Assembly (NCBI GenBank): GCA_964247085.1
Contig: CAXTSX010000002.1
Coordinates: 62,001-126,000, forward strand
Reading direction: 5' to 3'
Origin: JAAFHZ01 sp964247085
GTDB taxonomy: Bacteria; Cyanobacteriota; Cyanobacteriia; Cyanobacteriales; Chamaesiphonaceae
DNA length: 64,000 nt
Part shown: one piece after another, positions 36,876 through 45,649 of the stretch
How the letters are laid out: each line of letters begins with the position of its first letter
How positions within the stretch are numbered: position 1 is the stretch's first letter
Translations under genes and position numbers: made by a program
Notes under the pieces: generated by a model
What the model was told of the DNA's origin: nothing
What the model saw: the letters and a program-made list of their open reading frames with translations, nothing else
Databases searched by the model: none

Positions 36876-38873
36876 ATGCCAAAGCAAATAATTATCGCTG
36901 AGCAACATCGGATTGGAGCCGTGTTTTCAGAGGATCAAATCCAAGAGATCATTGTTTCTACTGGTCAGCATCAGGTTTGTGACATCTATTTGGGCGTAGT
37001 CGAAAACATTTTGCAGGGAATTGATGCCGCTTTTGTGAATATCGGCGATCCCTCTCGGAATGGTTTTATTCATGTTACCGATTTAGGTCCATTGCGTTTG
37101 CGCCGTAGTGCTGGTGCCATCACCGATCTGTTGGCACCGCAACAAAAGGTGTTGACCCAGATTATGAAGGAGCCCACTGGTAACAAGGGTCCCCGTTTGA
37201 CGGGGAATATCAGTTTGCCAGGTCGTTATGTGGTGTTAATGCCCTATGGCAAAGGTGTGAATCTATCGCGCCGGGTCAATAGCGAAGCGGAACGAAATCG
37301 ACTGCGGGCGTTAGCCGTGTTGATTAAACCCGCTGGGATGGGGCTGCTGGTGCGTACTGAGGCTGAAGGAAAGGCCGAAGAAGCAATTATTGAAGATTTA
37401 GAGCAGCTCCAACGTCAATGGGAAGCTATTCAACTGGATGCTACCTCGACGCGCGCACCGGCCTTGCTCTACCGGGATGATGATTTCATTCAACGGGTTT
37501 TACGCGATACCTATACATCGGATGTCAACCGGATTGTGGTGGATTCGCCCCACGGTATTAAGCGGGTGAAGCAGTATCTGGTGGGCTGGAGTGGTGGCAA
37601 AGTGCCTGATGGAGTATTTATTGATCATCACCGCGAACGTCAGTCGATCTTAGAATATTTTCGATTAAATTCGGCCATTAAAGAAGCTCTGAAACCCAGA
37701 GTAGATTTACCTTCTGGTGGCTATATTATTATTGAACCCACCGAAGCATTGACAGTGATTGATGTGAACTCTGGTTCTTTCACTAGATCCAATTCTTCGC
37801 GCGAAACTGTCTTGTGGACTAACTGTGAAGCAGCCACTGAAATCGCTCGTCAGTTGCGTTTGCGCAATTTAGCTGGGGTGATTGTGGTGGATTTCATTGA
37901 TATGGATTACCGCAAAGATAAGTTGCAAGTGCTGGAGCATTTCGATCGGCAACTGCGGGCCGATAAGGCTCGTCCCCAAATTTCTCAATTGTCAGAATTA
38001 GGGTTAGTGGAGCTGACTCGGAAGCGCCAAGGTCAAAATATTTATGAACTCTTTGGGGAGACCTGTAGTCACTGTGGGGGCTTGGGTCATATGGTGCAGC
38101 TGCCTGGTGAACAGGTGCAGAGTTTACATAACCCGGACAGGTTTGATCGCGGCGAGCGATCGACCATCACTCTGCCAGATATACCAACGGTGCCGCGTAC
38201 TTGGGATTCCAATAATGGCGCTTCGGATCAGTCCGAGGAAGAAGACGATAACTTCAATTTAGTAAATCATCCCAGTTATCAAGAACGCACTCGTCTAGAC
38301 AAAAAACGACGACGGCGGACTGAACGGGTGGGAGAAACGCCACTGCGGGAAGAGACCGAGCGACCAGTACCCCGAGCTGTGATCGCGCCCCTACCAATTA
38401 TTGATGAGCAACCACCAGCGGTGGATGTGATCGAGCAGCCTAGCAAACCGCCCCAAAGTAAACCCACCCGCGCTCCCATTGAGCCCCCAGAAAGGTTATC
38501 AGTGGCCATGTCTGACCTGGAAAAAGATGCCTACGCTTGGATGGGTGTTTCCCCCTTGATTAAGCTAGAGCAAGAAATTCGTAATCCACGCACGGCGATC
38601 GTCACGATCGTACCCCTCGGGACTTTACCAGAGCCAGTTCCAGAAATAATCACAGCGGTGGAGACCAATGAACCAGCGGCAGAAGAAATCTTCAACGTCG
38701 TAGAACCAGTTGCTCTACCATTATTGTTTGATTATGTCCCAGAGCCAGTTGTCGAAAGCTTACCATCGTTACCAGTGGTGATGCCAGAAGAAGTGGCCAT
38801 GGTGGAAGAAGAGACCAGCGCCGAGCTAGCTAATCGCCGCCGCCGCCGACGCTCTTCCGCGATAGTCGATTAA
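36876..38873 (+). CDS. rne: Ribonuclease E/G
   Basis: 665-residue endoribonuclease of the cyanobacterial compact type. An S1 RNA-binding domain at about 35-125 precedes the DNase I-like catalytic part with TVIDVNSGSF and VVDFIDMDY (catalytic aspartates). The zinc-link is Cys397 and Cys400 (CSHCGG). The acidic, Pro/Glu-rich linker from about 420 is typical. Six arginines near the C-terminus (NRRRRRRSS) form the known PNPase-binding tail of cyanobacterial RNase E. It ends four bases into the convergent rdgB. Confidence 0.96.
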   Translation: MPKQIIIAEQHRIGAVFSEDQIQEIIVSTGQHQVCDIYLGVVENILQGIDAAFVNIGDPSRNGFIHVTDLGPLRLRRSAGAITDLLAPQQKVLTQIMKEPTGNKGPRLTGNISLPGRYVVLMPYGKGVNLSRRVNSEAERNRLRALAVLIKPAGMGLLVRTEAEGKAEEAIIEDLEQLQRQWEAIQLDATSTRAPALLYRDDDFIQRVLRDTYTSDVNRIVVDSPHGIKRVKQYLVGWSGGKVPDGVFIDHHRERQSILEYFRLNSAIKEALKPRVDLPSGGYIIIEPTEALTVIDVNSGSFTRSNSSRETVLWTNCEAATEIARQLRLRNLAGVIVVDFIDMDYRKDKLQVLEHFDRQLRADKARPQISQLSELGLVELTRKRQGQNIYELFGETCSHCGGLGHMVQLPGEQVQSLHNPDRFDRGERSTITLPDIPTVPRTWDSNNGASDQSEEEDDNFNLVNHPSYQERTRLDKKRRRRTERVGETPLREETERPVPRAVIAPLPIIDEQPPAVDVIEQPSKPPQSKPTRAPIEPPERLSVAMSDLEKDAYAWMGVSPLIKLEQEIRNPRTAIVTIVPLGTLPEPVPEIITAVETNEPAAEEIFNVVEPVALPLLFDYVPEPVVESLPSLPVVMPEEVAMVEEETSAELANRRRRRRSSAIVD

Positions 38874-39442
38874 ACTAACCCTGCTAGTTTTTGCCGAGCT
38901 TCAGCCATTGCTTGACCGCGATGGCTGATTTGTTTTTTTAAATCGGGGGGCATTTGGGCAAAGGACATGCCCTGTGCTGGTACATAAAAGATCGGATCAT
39001 AGCCAAATCCGCCATCACCAGTGGGTGTGAGCAGAATTTCCCCTCGGCAAATACCGGTGCTTTGGATGACGATTAAGCCATTTGGTTGAGAAATGGCGAT
39101 CGCACATACAAACTGCGCCTGTCGATCGATCTGGCCAGTTAATTCATTCAATAATTTGGTAATTCGACCACTATCGGTATCGCTATACCGGGCAGAATAA
39201 ATGCCTGGTGACCCATCCAACGCATCTACCATGAGGCCAGAATCATCGGCGATCGCCCATTTGTTAGTTGCTAAAGCTGTTTGACTGGCTTTGAGGCAGG
39301 CATTTTCCATAAAGGTGCTGCCAGTTTCGACTATATCTAACTCTGCTGGCTTCAGAGTCAATTGCCAGCCGGTTTCTGCCAGGTAAACTTGCATTTCGGT
39401 AAGCTTACCTGGGTTGCCAGTTGCTACTACTAGTTCTTGCAT
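38870..39442 (-). CDS. rdgB: Non-canonical purine NTP pyrophosphatase (RdgB/HAM1)
   Basis: 190-residue house-cleaning enzyme that hydrolyses dITP, ITP and XTP to monophosphates. VATGNPGKLTEM at 5-16 is the nucleotide-binding start motif; ADDSGLMVDAL (67-77), GIYSARYS and DGGFGYDPIF are the family signatures. Normal length. Its stop overlaps that of rne. Confidence 0.95.
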   Translation of the reverse strand: MQELVVATGNPGKLTEMQVYLAETGWQLTLKPAELDIVETGSTFMENACLKASQTALATNKWAIADDSGLMVDALDGSPGIYSARYSDTDSGRITKLLNELTGQIDRQAQFVCAIAISQPNGLIVIQSTGICRGEILLTPTGDGGFGYDPIFYVPAQGMSFAQMPPDLKKQISHRGQAMAEARQKLAGLV

Positions 39443-39547
39443 GATTATAAAATTATGATGAAGTTATTAAAATTGCAGCTTTTTTTGGAACTTATCTAGC
39501 CTAGAATACTTCAAGCAAGTTATCGGTCAACTTGCTTTTTTAACCCA

Positions 39548-40018
39548 ATGATCACCTTACTTCGTTCCATATCAAGATCTCGCTCCGTTCTCATCTTTTT
39601 ATCAATAATGTTTGGTGCGGGGCAAGTTGGCATCGCTGCCGCCCAAGCCGGATCTTATAAACAGCGTTTTTCACAGATGGCCTCTGCGGAAGGTATTAGT
39701 GGCCCTGAACTAAAGAAATATGCTAAGGCTCTCATCGAAATTGAACCACTCCGTATTGCGGCGTTAGAGACCATTAGTAAGAGAGTAGATGGCAACTTGC
39801 CCAACTTAATGTGTCACCAGCCAGACAGCATGAGCAGTTTGCCCAATGATGCCCGTAAAGTTTTTGTGGGCTACTGCAACCAATCGAAATCTATTGCTCA
39901 GGAATATGGCTTGGGTATGAACAGATTTAATGAGATTACCAATCTGGTGTTGACTAATCCTCAATTGCAAAGTCGTTTACAACGGCAAGTAGCCTGCGTT
40001 CAAGGTGGTAGTTGCTAG
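39548..40018 (+). CDS. Secreted DUF4168 protein
   Basis: 156 residues. A signal peptide (basic RSISRSRS, hydrophobic VLIFLSIMFGAG, cleavage near AAAQA-G) precedes a helical domain with the DUF4168 pattern: FSQMASAEGISGPELKKYAKAL near the N-terminus and RFNEITNLVLTNPQLQSRL at the C-terminus. Four cysteines in the mature part could form disulfides, in line with periplasmic location. Function of the family is unknown. Confidence 0.75.
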   Translation: MITLLRSISRSRSVLIFLSIMFGAGQVGIAAAQAGSYKQRFSQMASAEGISGPELKKYAKALIEIEPLRIAALETISKRVDGNLPNLMCHQPDSMSSLPNDARKVFVGYCNQSKSIAQEYGLGMNRFNEITNLVLTNPQLQSRLQRQVACVQGGSC

Positions 40019-40031
40019 ATGCAATCTAGCA
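40013..40031. terminator. Hairpin between the DUF4168 gene and nblS
   Basis: TGCTAGAT (40013-40020) pairs perfectly with ATCTAGCA (40024-40031) around a 3-base loop. It contains the DUF4168 stop codon and separates convergent genes. There is no T-run, so termination strength is uncertain. Confidence 0.35.
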
Positions 40032-40035
40032 GTAG

Positions 40036-41934
40036 TTAGACTGGCACCGAGGTTTCGGGTTTGTGGGATACCGGAGCTGTTGGTTTGAATACTTGCAAGT
40101 CAAACCAAAAAGTGGTGCCCACACCCTCCTCGCTGATCAAATTAATTTGGCTGTGATGCTTGTCCATGATATTGCGGACGATCGATAGCCCCAGGCCAGT
40201 GCCTTCTAGGGTATGTACCCGGTTTTCCACCCGGAAGAACCGATCAAAGATCGCGCCCTGGTCTTCTAGGGCAATGCCAATGCCAGTATCGGAAATCTCC
40301 ACGCGCACGATCTGCGGTTCGGCAGTTTTATCGACCACATAGGTACGAATGGCGATTTGATCGCCGCTATGGGTGAACTTCAGAGCATTGCCGACTAAGT
40401 TAGCTAGGACCTGCAACAAGAGGTCGTAATTACCCACAACTGGGGGCAGCTGGGGTTCAATATCTTGGATAATTTCAATGCCTTTATCGCGAGCATTCAG
40501 GCGGTGGGTGCGTAGAGTTTGATCGATCGCCTGAAACATCTCCACCGCGTCAAAGTTATAAACCTTAGAAGATTCTAGTTTAGATAGATCTAAAACATCA
40601 TTTACCAGCCGGGTTAACCGATCGGTCTCCCGATTGGCAGTATCTAAGAATTCTTTGCGTTCATCTTCGCTGAGGTCAGCACCGTATTCATGCAAGGTTT
40701 CAATAAAAGACTTGATATTGAATAGCGGTGTGCGCAGCTCGTGGGAGACGTTACTAATGAATTGGCTCTTCGCTTCATTCAGTTCGACTTCACGGGTGAT
40801 GTCTTGGATAGTCATGGCTACCCGTTGTCCCAGTACCTTGGTTAGGAGCACGCGCAGATTTCGACTAGTCGCCTGACCAGATAGAATTCGGAACTCACCG
40901 CTCTCTAGTTCGCCGGTGACGATTTGCTGGAGGGGTTTGGTTAGTTCGATCGACACTTTAGCGGGCAAAATGTCCGAGATACAGGTACCCACCACTTCTG
41001 TTTCCCAGCCAAATAGGCGGCGGGCGGTGAGATTAGCCAACACCACATGCAGGTCTCGATCAATCAACACTGCCCCATCGGCAATGGTCGATACCAAGGT
41101 ATCTAACTTAGCTTTTTCGGTGGTGAGTTCTTCAATATTTTGCTCTTCGTAAATCTCCAGCTTCTCGGCCATCTCGTTGAAGCTGCCAATTAATTCCCCC
41201 AGTTCGCCGCCTAGCGGCAGATCAATGCGCTGCTTGAAGTTCCCGGCAGCAATATTTTTTACCCCAGACAACAATTCTTTGATCGGATTGGTGATTTGCA
41301 GGGCATTGAAAACGGCTCCTAAAATGACCATTACCCAGATCGAAACAAATACCGCGATCGTCACATCTCTAGTCAAGCCAGAAGAAGCAACTACCGTGGG
41401 ATTGGGGTTGATGCCCAGGGCTAATACTCCTAAAGACTTTCCCTCAAATACCACCGGCACAAAGATATCGGTAACCACCCCATTGGGGGTGCGATGTTGC
41501 CGCGCCAGAATGGAGTCGGTTCCTTCCCGTTGCTCGGGAATCTGAATCCGCCGTTCGATCATTAAGGAGTTTTGGACTTCGGATTCGGAAAAGGGAATTC
41601 CCAGGCGAATGGTACCGGTCTGATCGGCGTAGAGAATATACCGGAGACTGGAAGTGCTTTTATAGAACTGATTAGAAAATCTGGCAAATTCGGTTAGGTT
41701 GTTGTCGGCGAGCTGGGGGGCGACGTTGGCAGCTAGTAGTAGCCCTAAATCCCGGCCAAAGCGGGTATCACTGGTACGGGCATCGACTTGAATGGTGTTG
41801 ACTGCCCAGAAGGTGACGCCACTGACGATCAGAGAGACGACTAGAGTTGCTGCTGCCATCAGTTTGGTTTGCAGGGTGAACTCTGTCCACCAGTTGGCAA
41901 TTATTTCGCGAAATCGTTGAAGGCCAGCAAACAT
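40036..41934 (-). CDS. nblS: Sensor histidine kinase NblS/Hik33
   Basis: 632 residues. Two membrane helices (about 24-46 and 192-215) enclose a periplasmic sensor domain; HAMP (about 210-265), a PAS domain (about 280-385), the H-box VSHELRTPLFN and the N, G1, F and G2 ATP-binding boxes follow. This order is that of NblS/DspA/Hik33, the essential cyanobacterial kinase that answers high light, nutrient and cold stress and acts through RpaB/NblR-type regulators. ATG 41934. No response regulator is adjacent, which is usual. Confidence 0.92.
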   Translation of the reverse strand: MFAGLQRFREIIANWWTEFTLQTKLMAAATLVVSLIVSGVTFWAVNTIQVDARTSDTRFGRDLGLLLAANVAPQLADNNLTEFARFSNQFYKSTSSLRYILYADQTGTIRLGIPFSESEVQNSLMIERRIQIPEQREGTDSILARQHRTPNGVVTDIFVPVVFEGKSLGVLALGINPNPTVVASSGLTRDVTIAVFVSIWVMVILGAVFNALQITNPIKELLSGVKNIAAGNFKQRIDLPLGGELGELIGSFNEMAEKLEIYEEQNIEELTTEKAKLDTLVSTIADGAVLIDRDLHVVLANLTARRLFGWETEVVGTCISDILPAKVSIELTKPLQQIVTGELESGEFRILSGQATSRNLRVLLTKVLGQRVAMTIQDITREVELNEAKSQFISNVSHELRTPLFNIKSFIETLHEYGADLSEDERKEFLDTANRETDRLTRLVNDVLDLSKLESSKVYNFDAVEMFQAIDQTLRTHRLNARDKGIEIIQDIEPQLPPVVGNYDLLLQVLANLVGNALKFTHSGDQIAIRTYVVDKTAEPQIVRVEISDTGIGIALEDQGAIFDRFFRVENRVHTLEGTGLGLSIVRNIMDKHHSQINLISEEGVGTTFWFDLQVFKPTAPVSHKPETSVPV

Positions 41935-42450
41935 TGCTTGTACATGGGTATTCAGGCTGCTTTTAGTATACAGCTGATACTTAGCGAAAAAGCTGGGCTG
42001 GTAACTGGCAGCAATGCTGATTATAAAATTTTTGGACTATTTGCCATCTTGCATAAGCTATTCAGCAGCATTATCATCGACGACGGAATAGGGTTTTCAA
42101 CCATTCTTTCGATCAAAAATTTGAGAGCCGTGTTGATTGTGGAAATGGCTGGGTTCGATCGACAAGCAGCCAAGATTATTACAATATGTTAGTAAGTTAT
42201 TTCTAGATCGAGCAAGAGCATTTAAACTTAAAAAGTTTCAGTCTAAACAACCATTTTGGGGTGTTATGCAGACGAATGTCGTTAATATACACCTGATTCG
42301 AGATTGTTATATTGAATCCGTCAGAATAACCGTTAGTTAGGCGCACACCTTACCCTAAGTTTGTATATTTTCTCAGACGCGAAAAGTTAGTTTAACTTTA
42401 TTATTTCACAACTTAAAAAAGCTTGATATTCAAATGGAGTAAATTAGTAG
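41935..42450. other. Intergenic region between nblS and the TIR gene
   Basis: 516 bases. Two plus-strand frames (107 and 67 codons) have no family character and look accidental. Near its right end are two integron-core-like heptamers: GTTATGC at 42263-42269 and GTTAGGC at 42336-42342. Composition shifts to AT-rich toward the TIR gene. Confidence 0.45.
42336..42342 (+). repeat. Left integron-core-like heptamer
   Basis: GTTAGGC, the common core (R') of integron attC sites, 108 bases before the TIR gene. It is the exact reverse complement of the GCCTAAC heptamer behind that gene. A full upstream attC stem partner is not visible. Confidence 0.35.
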
Positions 42451-43326
42451 ATGACTGTAAGTATTTTTCTTAGCCATAACGTGAATGATAAACCGTTTGT
42501 AAGAAATCTGGCTAGAGATCTAGAAAATCATGGAGTTAAATATTGGCTTGATGAGGCTGAAATTAAAGTTGGAGACTCATTGATAGAGAAGATAAGAAGT
42601 GGTCTAGACGAAGTTGACTATGTAATAGTGATTTTATCTTCAAATTCAATAGCATCATCCTGGGTTCAGAGAGAAATGGATGTTGCAATGAACCAAGAGA
42701 TCAATGGAAAAAGAGTTAAAGTACTTCCAATAATGTATCAAAAATGTGAATTGCCAGGTTTTCTACTTGGGAAACTATATGCTGATTTTACAGACACATC
42801 AAAGTACGAAGACTCTTTTAAAAAGCTTGTCAGTAGCATTGGGATTGTCTTCAATAAAAAAGCTCTAGAAAGCAGCATAACAGCTTCTAGTTTGGGTAAA
42901 GCATTAGATAAAGCTGCTATCATTAACCTTCGTGTTTTCAGTCACCCATTTCATAGACCTTTCCAGTACATGGGTTTGAGTATCACTGATGCAGCTATAG
43001 CAGTTCACCAAGAACCGAATAATGTTGGAAATATTATTGTAGACACTGAAGACTGTCATATGCTTCTAGAAGCTGAAGGCAACTTTATAAATTTTGTTGA
43101 TATTGAGTTGAAGAAAACGGCTCCTCAATACCAAAGTCGTGAATTCGATTCAGAGCCAATATTAGCCTCTCTAAGCATAAATCCTGCCGAATTAGATCTT
43201 GTAAGAAAACGGACTGATTATCATACTTATTATGATCATAGAAAGAAGCTCAAAATAGGCGTTTCTTGTTTGGACGATGGCGCACCTATTAATGTTACCT
43301 TTAGTGCAAAATATTATGGAGATTAG
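42451..43326 (+). CDS. TIR-domain protein with an unknown C-terminal domain
   Basis: 291 residues. The N-terminal TIR domain (1-135) has FLSHNVNDK (6-14), YWLDEAEIKVGDSL and SSNSIASSWVQREM; Glu75 in WVQRE is the position of the catalytic glutamate of NAD-cleaving TIR enzymes. Residues 150-291 form a beta-rich domain I do not recognise. Bacterial TIR proteins often act in phage defence by NAD depletion, with the second domain as sensor or filament partner; that role is inference here. The gene is AT-rich compared with nblS and purD and sits between attC-core-like heptamers, so it was probably acquired. Confidence 0.85.
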   Translation: MTVSIFLSHNVNDKPFVRNLARDLENHGVKYWLDEAEIKVGDSLIEKIRSGLDEVDYVIVILSSNSIASSWVQREMDVAMNQEINGKRVKVLPIMYQKCELPGFLLGKLYADFTDTSKYEDSFKKLVSSIGIVFNKKALESSITASSLGKALDKAAIINLRVFSHPFHRPFQYMGLSITDAAIAVHQEPNNVGNIIVDTEDCHMLLEAEGNFINFVDIELKKTAPQYQSREFDSEPILASLSINPAELDLVRKRTDYHTYYDHRKKLKIGVSCLDDGAPINVTFSAKYYGD

Positions 43327-43343
43327 TTAACTCTTGCCCTCTG

Positions 43344-43394
43344 GCCTAACAAGCGCGTGCACTCGGAACAGATGCGAACACTATTCGGTTATGC
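43344..43394 (+). repeat. attC-like site behind the TIR gene
   Basis: GCCTAACAAGCGCG at 43344 matches the R'' end of many attC sites (GCCTAACAA), and GTTATGC at 43388-43394 matches an R' core; these two pair 6 of 7. The 51-base span is short for attC and the inner L''/L' arms pair poorly. It lies 18 bases after the TIR stop, where a cassette attC would be. Confidence 0.35.
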
Positions 43395-43546
43395 TACAAA
43401 CATTATCGCCATCTAGTGAAGCGTAAGCGTCGATCGGGTATCTTATCCCATTGCAAAATCTCCCATTCCCCGTCTTGTCTATTCGACTGACGGATTACTA
43501 GGGCGACGATCAGCTGACGAACGGGGCGATCGAACCCTAATACCCA

Positions 43547-43939
43547 TTACCGTTCTGACCAAATATTTTGCACCGAATAATTGCTAAATACTGAATCAGC
43601 ACTCATTAACACTAAATTCTGGTTAATTGCTTGAGAGATAATGAGTCTATCAAATGGGTCGGTATGGTGAAAGTGCAATGTCCGTTGAACGTTGAGATCG
43701 CCGAACAAAATCGGCAGGATTTGAATGTTCAGTCGATTCAAAATTCCTTCTAATTCATGAAACTCAATGCCTAGATCGAGCTTACCTTTGCCGACTTTGA
43801 TGGCGATTTCCCAAAGACTGGCAACACTGATGGAGAGGTCATTCTCAGTCGCTTCTAGCAAATCGTTCATCGCTGGGTTCAGGCTAGGATTTCCAGCGAT
43901 GTACCAAATCAAAATGTGAGTATCAATGAGCAGGTTCAT
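43547..43939 (-). CDS. vapC: VapC-type PIN-domain toxin
   Basis: 130-residue PIN-domain ribonuclease. The acidic metal-binding residues are Asp6 (LLIDTHIL), Glu44 (SLWEIAIK), Asp94/Asp97 (HHTDPFDRLI) and Asp115 (MSADSVF). The HTDPFDR form is typical of the cyanobacterial PIN family paired with DUF2281. It follows the antitoxin gene after 3 bases, the usual toxin-antitoxin arrangement. Likely cuts specific RNAs when the antitoxin is lost. Confidence 0.9.
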   Translation of the reverse strand: MNLLIDTHILIWYIAGNPSLNPAMNDLLEATENDLSISVASLWEIAIKVGKGKLDLGIEFHELEGILNRLNIQILPILFGDLNVQRTLHFHHTDPFDRLIISQAINQNLVLMSADSVFSNYSVQNIWSER

Positions 43940-43942
43940 AGA

Positions 43943-44182
43943 TTACTGGTAATCGGCAAATTCTTCCAGAGGGGCATCAAAATCATCAGCGATCGTGACT
44001 TTACCTTTGAGAATGCCGAAACCATTGCGTTTTGGGGTTACAGGGTGATTTCCGATCTGGGAAACTGCGCCAACACGTCGGGAAGTTAGATACTCAACAT
44101 AGTGCAATGCCTCGATTTGGAGCGGTTCGGGGAGCTGCAAGAGAAGTGAATTAATACTCGCGATTGCGTTGGTTTGCGACAT
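43943..44182 (-). CDS. DUF2281-type antitoxin
   Basis: 79 residues. The N-terminal INSLLLQLPEPLQIEALHYV (about 10-29) is the DUF2281 helix pattern; the C-terminal NGFGILKGKVTIADDFDAPL is the segment that binds and inhibits the PIN toxin. It lies directly upstream of vapC. The good ribosome site (AGGAGGTAA on the minus strand) supports the ATG at 44182. Confidence 0.88.
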   Translation of the reverse strand: MSQTNAIASINSLLLQLPEPLQIEALHYVEYLTSRRVGAVSQIGNHPVTPKRNGFGILKGKVTIADDFDAPLEEFADYQ

Positions 44183-44279
44183 GCCGCTTACCTCCTGGTC
44201 TATTGATTTTATTTTAGTCTAGATTCGGGATAGCCATTGGTCGGTCTGAGTCCTAGCGTACAGAATCTGTTTGTAATAC

Positions 44280-45545
44280 TTAACTTATTGTGTCCAAAGC
44301 CCGATCGCCAATATCTCGCCGATAATACATTCCCTCAAACTGTACCGTATCCACTGCTGCATAAGCCCGATCGATCGATTCCCTAAAATTAGCCCCCAGC
44401 GCCGTCACTCCCAACACCCGACCGCCATCCGTCACTAATTGACCATCTTTTAAAGTAGTCCCAGCCTGAAAAATAATTGCATCATCTGTTGGCGATCCGA
44501 TCGATATCGATTGACCCTTTTGATAATCTCCTGGATAGCCGCCTGCCGCCACCACCACACAAGTCGCCACCGATTTAGACCAGGCGATCGGCAACAATTC
44601 AGCCAACCGCTGTTCGACACAAGCAGTCATCAGATCTACCAAAGGCGTGGCTAGCAGCGGCAAGATTGCTTGGGTTTCAGGGTCGCCAAACCGACAATTA
44701 AACTCTAATACCTGGATCTCACCAGCCGGGGTAATCATCAAGCCAGCATACAGAATCCCGCGATAATCAATACCCTCTTGGCGAAAAGTGCGCAGCATTG
44801 GTTCCAATACTTCCGTCTGCACCCGTGCCATTAGTTCTGGGGTGCCGATCGGAGCCGGGGCATAAGCACCCATGCCGCCAGTATTTGCACCAGTATCGCC
44901 ATCGCCAATTCGTTTATGATCTTGAGCTGGCAACAAAGGCGTAATCGTAATGCCATCGGTAATGGCTAGTACCGATAGCTCTTGACCTAACAAGAACTCT
45001 TCTACCACTACTAAGTCAAAGCCTTGACTAAATAGCTGATCGATCGCCTGGATGGCCTCTGTAGTGGTTTGCGCTACAATGACTCCTTTACCCGCTGCTA
45101 AGCCATCAGCCTTCACCACAATTGGCGCACCCTGCTGCTGAATATAGGCTTGAGCGGCTGCTGACTCAGTAAAAGTTTCGGATTTGGCTGTGGGGATCCC
45201 AGCCTTCAGCATCATTTCCTTCGCCCAAGATTTACTGGATTCAATACGGGCTCCAGCTTGCGGTGGGCCAAAAACCGGAATCTGTTGAGTTTGCAGATAA
45301 TCAACGATTCCTTTTGCTAAGGGTAGCTCGGGACCCACCACTACCATGTCTATATGATCTGTTTGGACTAAATGGCTAATGCCTGCAAAATCATCGATCG
45401 GTAACACCACATTCTGACATCGATCCAGCTGTGCAGTCCCGGCATTGCCCGGTACACATAGTACCTGAGTAACTTGAGAAGACTGAAGGAGTTTCCAGGC
45501 GATCGTATGTTCTCTGCCGCCATTACCGATGACTAATATTTTCAC
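44280..45545 (-). CDS. purD: Phosphoribosylamine--glycine ligase
   Basis: 421-residue ATP-grasp enzyme of de novo purine synthesis that joins glycine to phosphoribosylamine. VIGNGGREHTIAWKL (5-19) is the N-terminal signature; GLAAGKGVIVA is the ATP-grasp loop, and LEFNCRFGDPETQ carries the metal ligands. The start is GTG at 45545. It lies about 100 bases beyond the SpkB-like kinase gene on the same strand. Confidence 0.96.
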   Translation of the reverse strand: MKILVIGNGGREHTIAWKLLQSSQVTQVLCVPGNAGTAQLDRCQNVVLPIDDFAGISHLVQTDHIDMVVVGPELPLAKGIVDYLQTQQIPVFGPPQAGARIESSKSWAKEMMLKAGIPTAKSETFTESAAAQAYIQQQGAPIVVKADGLAAGKGVIVAQTTTEAIQAIDQLFSQGFDLVVVEEFLLGQELSVLAITDGITITPLLPAQDHKRIGDGDTGANTGGMGAYAPAPIGTPELMARVQTEVLEPMLRTFRQEGIDYRGILYAGLMITPAGEIQVLEFNCRFGDPETQAILPLLATPLVDLMTACVEQRLAELLPIAWSKSVATCVVVAAGGYPGDYQKGQSISIGSPTDDAIIFQAGTTLKDGQLVTDGGRVLGVTALGANFRESIDRAYAAVDTVQFEGMYYRRDIGDRALDTIS

Positions 45546-45649
45546 GCTTTGCTGCTACCTAAATTGAGGGATCTGCTGATTTGCACCAGCATTCAAGATA
45601 GATATCATAAGACTTATTTTGTAACTTTAGGATGGTAATTCTTTGCTCC

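Noticed and set aside
41869..42340. Two plus-strand open frames between nblS and the TIR gene
   Set aside because: One overlaps the 5' end of nblS antisense; neither has a ribosome site, family pattern or coding-like composition.
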